A DNA stretch of 64,000 nucleotides, from the NCBI GenBank assembly GCA_947626985.1, contig CANQUG010000001.1, positions 1 through 64,000 of the forward strand, given 5' to 3'. The notes under the pieces were generated by a model, which had not been told where the DNA came from, searched no databases, and saw nothing but the letters and a program-made list of their open reading frames with translations. Of this stretch, positions 58,602 to 64,000 are shown in pieces (positions within the stretch are counted from its first letter, which is position 1; each line of letters starts with the position of its first letter). The translations under genes and the position numbers were made by a program. Source of the DNA: an uncultured Lachnospiraceae bacterium (GTDB lineage: Bacteria > Bacillota > Clostridia > Lachnospirales > Lachnospiraceae).

Positions 58602-60236
58602 ATGAAAAAATTAACGAAGGGCATGATCGCAACCACACTGGCAGCAGCTATGGCAGCCGCGCCTGCTGTTACCGCACTGGCGGCAGAGGATTCCTTCTTC
58701 CCGGTTGAAGATACGGTTACTCTGACCGGTCTGATCAGTTATCCGGACAGCACCGAGTCTGATCCGAACAACCGTACGATCTTCAAGAGACTTGAGGAGA
58801 AATCCAACGTGCACATCGAGTGGACAGCCATCCCCAACAGCCAGTGGGGTGAGAAGATCCAGACCACGATGTCCAGCCCGAAGAACCTGACCGATTTCAT
58901 CTTCACCGCAGGCTTTTCAGACAGTGACCTTCTCAGATACGGCGATTTCGGCGCAATCATTCCGCTGAATGACTACATTACTCCCGAGATCATGCCGAAC
59001 CTGTGCGCGGTATACGAAAAGTTCCCGGAGTACAAGGCAATGACGACAGATGTAGACGGCAATATCTGGTCCTTCCCGTGGATCGAGCAGCTGGGCTCCG
59101 GCAAGACCGCTATCCAGACTGTTGGCGATATGCCTTTCATCAACAAGGCGTGGCTTGACTTCCTCGGCCTTGAGGTTCCGACCACCGTGGATGAGTTCAA
59201 GGAAGTTCTGATTGCGTTCCGTGACAATGCAGCCGATATCAAGGCTGAGTTCGGCATCGACGGTGACATTATCCCGATGTCCTGCATCGTAAACGACGGC
59301 AACCAGGATCCGGCGCTTCTGATCAACGGCTTCGGCGAAGGCTACGGCGACTGCGACCAGGGCAGACACATTGCAGTGACCAACGACGGACAGGTGATCT
59401 CCACGGCGACCACCGAGGGCTTCAAAAAAGGTATGGCATGGCTGCATGAGCTGTATGAAGAGGACCTGATCGACGCCGAAGCGTTCACACAGGACTGGTC
59501 CACTTACGTAGCAAAGGGTAAATCCGGACGTTACGGCGTGTGCTTCAGCTGGGATGTAGGCAATATTGCCACACTGGACGGATGGGTTCCGCTTCCTCCG
59601 CTTGAGGCAGACACCAAGAACATCACACCGGAGAACGGTTCCTACACGAGCGGTTACGACCGCGGCCGCTGCGTTGTAACGGCAGTTGCTGAGGATCCGG
59701 AGATGGTATGCCGCTGGATCGACCTGATGTATGATCCCTTCCAGTCTCCGCAGAACAACTGGGGTACCTACGGTGAGGACGACGATTTCGATATCTTCGA
59801 GCTTGGCGAGAACGAGAACGGCGAGCCGATGCTTCAGCATGCTCCTCTGGGAGACGCTTCTCCTGTAGAAGTACGTGAAGCTGAGAACGTAGCAGGACCT
59901 CTGGCAGTACTGGATGAGTACTACGGCGTATATGTAACCTGCCCGGATGACGCACAGTATCGTCTTGACTGGATCAAAGATATTTATACACCGGAAATGC
60001 ACAATGACAACGTATACCCGAACGTATTTATGAGCCAGGAAGACACCGAGCAGATTTCCAACCTGGAAGCAGACCTGAACAAGACCATCAACGCCACCAG
60101 ATCCGACTGGATCATGAACGGCTTTGACGATGGCGCATGGGAGCAGTTCAACTCCGACCTCGAGGCATATGGTCTGAGCGATTATCTTGCAATTCTGCAG
60201 AAATATTATGATGCATATGCGGAGAGCGCAGAATAA
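58602..60236 (+). CDS. Extracellular solute-binding protein of the LplB/YtcP importer (LipO/YtcQ type)
   Basis: A 544-residue binding protein. The signal peptide (residues 1-28, MKKLTKGMIATTLAAAMAAAPAVTALA) ends in ALA/AED, a signal-peptidase-I site, and lacks a lipobox Cys. The mature part starts VEDTVTLTGLISYPDSTE and contains NLTDFIFTAGFSDSDLLRYGDFGAIIPLNDYI, typical of this large family. It should bind oligosaccharides such as pectin- or hemicellulose-derived fragments. How it stays at the cell surface without a lipid anchor is unclear. Confidence 0.87.
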   Translation: MKKLTKGMIATTLAAAMAAAPAVTALAAEDSFFPVEDTVTLTGLISYPDSTESDPNNRTIFKRLEEKSNVHIEWTAIPNSQWGEKIQTTMSSPKNLTDFIFTAGFSDSDLLRYGDFGAIIPLNDYITPEIMPNLCAVYEKFPEYKAMTTDVDGNIWSFPWIEQLGSGKTAIQTVGDMPFINKAWLDFLGLEVPTTVDEFKEVLIAFRDNAADIKAEFGIDGDIIPMSCIVNDGNQDPALLINGFGEGYGDCDQGRHIAVTNDGQVISTATTEGFKKGMAWLHELYEEDLIDAEAFTQDWSTYVAKGKSGRYGVCFSWDVGNIATLDGWVPLPPLEADTKNITPENGSYTSGYDRGRCVVTAVAEDPEMVCRWIDLMYDPFQSPQNNWGTYGEDDDFDIFELGENENGEPMLQHAPLGDASPVEVREAENVAGPLAVLDEYYGVYVTCPDDAQYRLDWIKDIYTPEMHNDNVYPNVFMSQEDTEQISNLEADLNKTINATRSDWIMNGFDDGAWEQFNSDLEAYGLSDYLAILQKYYDAYAESAE

Positions 60237-60424
60237 TTGATAAATCAGAGAGTTTCCTCTGTTATCAGGGAGGCCGCCGGGAGATCTCTCCTGGCGGTCT
60301 TCTGTCATTATGAGAAGCAGACATGCGTCTCATAACTCGGAATTTCCGATTCTTTATTCCAGGAAGGGGCAGAACAGTCTTTATCCTGGGAATGATAAAC
60401 GAGATACATCAGGAGGTGTTTACT

Positions 60425-61363
60425 GTGAAAAGAAAATTTTTAGCGGCAGCGGCCTGTGTGATGGCAGTATCTATGATGCTTCCCACCGTGTGCTTTGCGG
60501 ATGGAACATTTAAGGTTGGCTTTGACGCGGAGTTCCCGCCATACAGTTATATGAATGAGGACGGCGACTATGTAGGATTTGACGTGGATCTGGCAAAAGC
60601 GGTGGCAGAGCTTGAGGGCTGGGAGTTCATACCGGCTCCGCTCGTCTGGGATTCCAGAGACGACGTGCTGGCGTCCGGCGAGATCGACTGCATATGGAGC
60701 GCTTATACTATTAATGGCCGTGAAGATGGGTACGCATGGTCCGTTCCTTATATGGAGAGCGGTACGGTAGCTCTGGTAAAAGAGGATTCCGGAATAGCCG
60801 GCCTGGCTGATCTGGAAGGCAAGGTTGTGGGCGTTCAGTCTGCCAGCTCCTCTCTGGATCTTATCAGCGAGGGCGGAGTACAGGCGGATCTGGGAGCGAA
60901 ATTCAGCAGAATATGGCAGTTTGCCAACACTACAAATGAATTTATGGCGCTGATCAACAACAATGTTGACGCGGTTATTGATGACCTTGGAGTTGCCCAG
61001 TATTATGTGGGAACTACGGGAGGATACTCCATTCTTTCAGAACATCTGGTAGATGATGAGCAGTGCGGAATTGCTTTTGCTCTGGGAAATGAAGCTCTGA
61101 GGGATACTGTAAACGACGCCCTTGCGGAGCTGGCTGCGAACGGCACCGTTGCGGCGATCGCGCAGAAGTATAATATAATGGATCTGGTAGCTCTGGAAAA
61201 CGTTGCCCCGGCGCCGACGGAAGCGGCTGAGACAGCGGAAGAAGGAACAGAAGCGCCTGAAGAGGGAGCAGAGACGTCTGAAGATGCAGCGGAAGCGCCT
61301 GAAGAGGGAGCAGAGACAGCTGAGGACGGAGCGGAAACGACAGAAGAGACAGCAGCGGAATAA
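60425..61363 (+). CDS. Orphan family-3 (amino-acid type) solute-binding protein with acidic repeat tail
   Basis: A 312-residue protein. It starts at GTG 60425 after CAGGAGGTG (the ATG at 60323 would place non-secretory residues before the signal peptide). Signal peptide MKRKFLAAAACVMAVSMMLP...CFA; binding domain GTFKVGFDAEFPPYSYMNEDGDYVGFDVDLAKAVAELEGWEF. The last ~50 residues form Glu/Ala/Thr repeats (EEGTEAPEEGAETSEDAAEAP). No amino-acid permease or ATPase gene is adjacent, so it is an orphan. Confidence 0.82.
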   Translation: MKRKFLAAAACVMAVSMMLPTVCFADGTFKVGFDAEFPPYSYMNEDGDYVGFDVDLAKAVAELEGWEFIPAPLVWDSRDDVLASGEIDCIWSAYTINGREDGYAWSVPYMESGTVALVKEDSGIAGLADLEGKVVGVQSASSSLDLISEGGVQADLGAKFSRIWQFANTTNEFMALINNNVDAVIDDLGVAQYYVGTTGGYSILSEHLVDDEQCGIAFALGNEALRDTVNDALAELAANGTVAAIAQKYNIMDLVALENVAPAPTEAAETAEEGTEAPEEGAETSEDAAEAPEEGAETAEDGAETTEETAAE

Positions 61364-61386
61364 AAAGAAAAAATATAAAGTTTTAC

Positions 61387-61418
61387 CTGCCGGCAGAGAG
61401 GTTCTGCCGGCAGTTTTT
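61387..61418 (+). terminator. Rho-independent terminator after the orphan binding protein
   Basis: CTGCCGGCAGA pairs with TCTGCCGGCAG around GAGGT, followed by TTTTT; a strong intrinsic terminator. Confidence 0.9.
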
Positions 61419-61486
61419 ACGTTTTAACGGCGGAACTGCTTTTTTTCATTCGTCACCCGTATCAGGAGCCGATAGTGCGACCAACT

Positions 61487-61515
61487 CAATTCGGCACACA
61501 CCGTGTGCCAAATTG
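61487..61515. repeat. 13-bp near-perfect inverted repeat in an otherwise empty 420-base gap
   Basis: CAATTCGGCACAC and GTGTGCCAAATTG (one mismatch) flank ACC. No T-run follows on either strand. The rest of 61419-61834 holds no gene I can support; 61759-61815 is a degenerate repeat of AATCTGAGAAAG-like units in the leader of the cupin gene. Confidence 0.6.
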
Positions 61516-61834
61516 GAAAAGCAAGATAAAATCGCCGTATGGCACGTAAAAAAGTCAAGAGGAAATGCGTTGTTATGTACAGCCAATATTTGACACAACA
61601 GAGGAGATGTGAGAAAATATTGTCGGGTCCGGCGGGAGAGACGCAGCTGCGGCCGCAGGGAAGAGCACAAGGCCTATGCGGGCGGCTTCGGGTAAGGATG
61701 CGGTGATGACACGCCGGGTGCCGGAAGGGTATTTTTTGTACAGGAATTCAGGAAAAAAGAATCTGAGAAGGAAAGCAATCTGAGAAAGTAATCTAAGAAA
61801 GAGAGTAATCTGAAGAAAAACAGGAGGAAGAAAT

Positions 61835-62155
61835 ATGTTTGTAAAAAAGGAAGACTGCCATCCTACACAGCTGGCGAACGGTTCGGTGAGGACAATAAAA
61901 GGATACATCAACGACATGATGGTGGTGGAGCTGGTATGGAAAAAGGGGCAGGAAGGGACGGTGCATACTCATCCCCACCGGCAGTGCGGGTATATCATCA
62001 GCGGGAAATTTGAGGCAAATGTAGACGGGAAAAAGCAGATCCTGGGGCCGGGAGAATGCTTCTATACGGAGGCGGATGAGCCTCATGGACTGCTGGCGCT
62101 GGAGGACGGAGTGACGCTGGATATTTTCACACCTTACAGAGAAGATTTTGTATAA
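61835..62155 (+). CDS. Cupin domain protein
   Basis: A 106-residue single-domain cupin. Motif 1 is GTVHTHPHRQCGYIISGKFEA with the metal-binding His residues and Glu-like position, motif 2 is GPGECFYTEADEPHGLLAL. Small cupins of this kind bind a metal and often act as sugar-responsive or isomerase-like proteins; no catalytic assignment is possible. AGGAGG precedes the ATG. Confidence 0.85.
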   Translation: MFVKKEDCHPTQLANGSVRTIKGYINDMMVVELVWKKGQEGTVHTHPHRQCGYIISGKFEANVDGKKQILGPGECFYTEADEPHGLLALEDGVTLDIFTPYREDFV

Positions 62156-62562
62156 AAGTTTATTTGTCTTCGATCCACAAGAATATCCGTTTTCGTCACC
62201 AGGGCGAATTTGCGCAGGCGGTTATGGATGATCTGTGTTTTCATTTTTTCTTTGACTTTCTGGTATGAGAATATGTTTTTTTCTGCAAAAAATTATAAAT
62301 TTCTTTCTTTTTTCCGTCAAGAGAAAGCTTTGGTCCGATTGAGAGAAAGCGCTTATCTGTTTCAGAGATTCTGAGGTGAATGATCTGACGTCAGGATCCT
62401 TTGCCGGAAGTGACGCCCGGATTCGTGACCGGCAGTGTTTGACAAAATAAGACAAAATCAATTATAATAAAACAAACCGTTTCAGAGGCGCAAGCAGCGG
62501 GAAAGCCGCAGAAACAGGGATGGATGAGCGCTGGAAATCTTAAATTGCCGGAGGAGAAAAGA
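62156..62562. promoter_or_regulatory. Intergenic region with the promoter of the YczE-like gene
   Basis: TTGACA (62439-62444), 18-base spacer, TATAAT (62463-62468). Between 62156 and 62430 nothing is recognisable. Confidence 0.6.
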
Positions 62563-63204
62563 ATGGAGAATGTCAGAAAAATATCAGGAAAACAGGTGCT
62601 GGTGTATGTTTGCTCCCTTGTGATTCTGGGGTGTGGGATCGCCATGAACACCAAGACGCATCTGGGAGTGTCCCCGGTGATTTCGGTGGCCTATAATATT
62701 GCGGTGCTGCTGGATATTCCCATCGGAGTCATGACGTTTGTTTATTATTGTTTCCTTATTTTACTGCAGTTTGTGCTGCTGAAAGGAAAGCTGCCTCTGT
62801 TTCAGACACTGCAGATCCTGGCCAGTCTGATCACCAGCTTTTTTATTCAGATTTTTGATTATATTCTGCCGGTTTCTGACAATATGGCTGTCCGGGTAGC
62901 GATGCTGGTGATCGCCATCAGTCTGACGGGAATCGGGGCGTCTCTTTCCATCACCATGAAGATCGTGCCCAATCCGGCTGACGGACTGGCGGATGTGATC
63001 GGGAAGATGCTTCATAAAAATCTGGGCTTCGGCAAAAACGTGCTGGACGCGACGTGTATTGTGATCGCGCTGGCTATCGGGTTCGGGTCCGGACGGGGTC
63101 TTCTGGGCATCGGGGCCGGGACTGTGGCGGCGGTGATCTTTACCGGGAGAGTGGTGGCGCTGTTCCATCCGGTTTCGGCGGCTGTTTACCGTAAAGTGGC
63201 ATAA
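62563..63204 (+). CDS. YczE/YitT-like integral membrane protein
   Basis: A 213-residue membrane protein with about six helices: LVYVCSLVILGCGIAMNTKTHLGVSPVISVAYNIAVLL at the start, and ITMKIVPNPADGLADVIGKMLHKNLGFGKNVLDATCIV, both characteristic of the YczE/DUF6198 group. ATG 62563 has GGAGGAG upstream. Function unknown; the downstream tannase gene starts 44 bases after its stop and may share the transcript. Confidence 0.78.
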   Translation: MENVRKISGKQVLVYVCSLVILGCGIAMNTKTHLGVSPVISVAYNIAVLLDIPIGVMTFVYYCFLILLQFVLLKGKLPLFQTLQILASLITSFFIQIFDYILPVSDNMAVRVAMLVIAISLTGIGASLSITMKIVPNPADGLADVIGKMLHKNLGFGKNVLDATCIVIALAIGFGSGRGLLGIGAGTVAAVIFTGRVVALFHPVSAAVYRKVA

Positions 63205-63248
63205 AGGACAAGGAGCGAAAAATCGCTTAACAGAATAGGGAGGAAAAA

Positions 63249-64000
63249 ATGGAAGGGTTAATTTTTGATCAGGAGAATTACACAGTCAGAACCTGCGAGG
63301 CGGACGGATGCAGGGTGGAGTACCGGGCATTTGAGAATATTCCCTACTGCGCCAGTCCGGCGGATGACATTCAGAGGATGAATCTTTTTGTCCCCGAGGC
63401 GTATTATCGCGGGGAAAAAATCAACGGCTATGATCTTCACACGGCGCCGATCTTTGCCCACAATACCGTGGGAGGGTATATGCCGGGTATGCCGGGGAAG
63501 CCGGAGAAGAGCAGTTTCGGACCTGCGAACGCCATTTTTGAGGCGCTGCGGCACGGGTATGTGGTGGCGGCGGCGGGAATCCGGGGACGGGCTACGGGAG
63601 TGGATACAGGCGGCAGGATGTTCGGCTACCCGGAAGGGGCTCTGGAGAAGGCGAAGGGGAAGATGCTGGGCAAAGCTCCTGCCCTGATCGTGGATATGAA
63701 AGCGGCCATCCGTTATCTTCGCCATAACAGGGATGTGATTCCGGGGGATACGGAGCGCATCATTACTAACGGCACCAGCGCGGGAGGAGCCCTATCCGCT
63801 CTGGCGGGAGCCACCGGGAACAGCGGGGATTACGAGCCGTATCTGGAGGCCATCGGCGCGGCCAGGGAGAGGGACGACGTTTTTCTGGCATGCTGTTACT
63901 GCCCCATTCATAATCTGGAGCACGCGGATATGGCCTATGAATGGATGTTCCATAAATGTCCGGATTTTAACATGCTGAGTCCGGAGTGGAAGGACGGGAA
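63249..64000 (+). CDS. Subtype-B tannase / feruloyl-esterase family hydrolase (partial, runs off the right edge)
   Basis: The frame starts at ATG 63249 (GGGAGG six bases upstream) and is open to the window end (250 codons). It closely follows the Lactobacillus plantarum tannase pattern as I remember it: [61 protein letters not shown], the nucleophile S177 in [19 protein letters not shown], and [19 protein letters not shown]. Such enzymes cleave gallate or ferulate esters. No signal peptide is seen, so it would act inside the cell. The missing C-terminus should hold the catalytic His and Asp. Confidence 0.8.
   Translation, partial: MEGLIFDQENYTVRTCEADGCRVEYRAFENIPYCASPADDIQRMNLFVPEAYYRGEKINGYDLHTAPIFAHNTVGGYMPGMPGKPEKSSFGPANAIFEALRHGYVVAAAGIRGRATGVDTGGRMFGYPEGALEKAKGKMLGKAPALIVDMKAAIRYLRHNRDVIPGDTERIITNGTSAGGALSALAGATGNSGDYEPYLEAIGAARERDDVFLACCYCPIHNLEHADMAYEWMFHKCPDFNMLSPEWKDG

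Noticed and set aside
58917-60308. 463-codon minus-strand frame opposite the YtcQ-type binding protein
   Set aside because: Antisense shadow with Val/Arg-rich composition and no domain; the plus-strand protein is clear.
1-64000. tRNA, rRNA, phage and conjugation genes
   Set aside because: None found on reading; no cloverleaf-like or conserved rRNA segments and no integrase, relaxase, capsid or transposase frames.

Overview
The window looks like a chromosomal piece of a low-to-mid G+C, Gram-positive gut Clostridia species, most likely Lachnospiraceae. Evidence: strong AGGAGG-type ribosome binding sites and TTGACA/TATAAT promoters nearly everywhere; many intracellular glycoside hydrolases fed by binding-protein ABC importers; a Bce-type peptide-antibiotic ABC pair; an acetyl/butyryl-type CoA-transferase; PadR/HAAS, DUF624 and LplB/YtcP families. 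No rRNA, tRNA, CRISPR array, phage module or transposase was seen.

Layout. (1) 0-9.8 kb: cytoplasmic carbohydrate genes (GH13 alpha-glucosidase, AraC regulator divergent from a GH2 enzyme, a uroporphyrinogen-decarboxylase-family protein, a Gfo/Idh/MocA oxidoreductase). (2) 9.9-26.2 kb: an accessory, deletion-scarred region. It holds an AAA/PD-(D/E)XK ATPase, two nucleotidyltransferase (MNT) genes each beside a truncated HEPN-type partner, a MATE exporter, a GH50-like enzyme, two Schlafen/AlbA-type regulators (one bracketed by hairpin repeats, one with a frame-shifting 13-bp repeat), a Bce-type ABC pair whose two-component system is reduced to a scar, pyroglutamyl peptidase, an RNA methyltransferase, a nuclease-domain remnant and a CE1-like esterase. 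(3) 26.7-38.1 kb: what I read as a xylo-oligosaccharide/sugar-acid locus, with an SDR of gluconate 5-dehydrogenase type, an RpiB/LacAB-like isomerase, binding protein plus two permeases, a GH120 beta-xylosidase-like beta-helix enzyme, GH3, and a CoA-transferase. (4) 38.2-51.3 kb: mixed small genes, DMT exporter/LysR pair, AbiEi antitoxin with a truncated AbiEii, a third Schlafen-like regulator, two P-loop kinases (one fused to a GNAT domain), a PadR/HAAS operon, RecD2 helicase. (5) 51.4-64 kb: GH32, a LacI regulator with DUF624 and a membrane-anchored partner, a divergent LplB/YtcP/binding-protein importer, an orphan amino-acid-type binding protein, cupin, YczE-like membrane protein, and the start of a subtype-B tannase.

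How the parts fit: complex plant glycans are probably cut outside the cell by others, oligosaccharides enter through the two ABC importers, and GH120, GH3, GH2, GH13, GH32 and the esterases finish them inside. The most unusual signals are not metabolic. All three toxin-antitoxin-like pairs keep the antitoxin and have lost most of the toxin. Three Schlafen/AlbA regulators carry slippage-prone repeats or flanking hairpins. Several genes end in short tandem duplications that include their stop codons.
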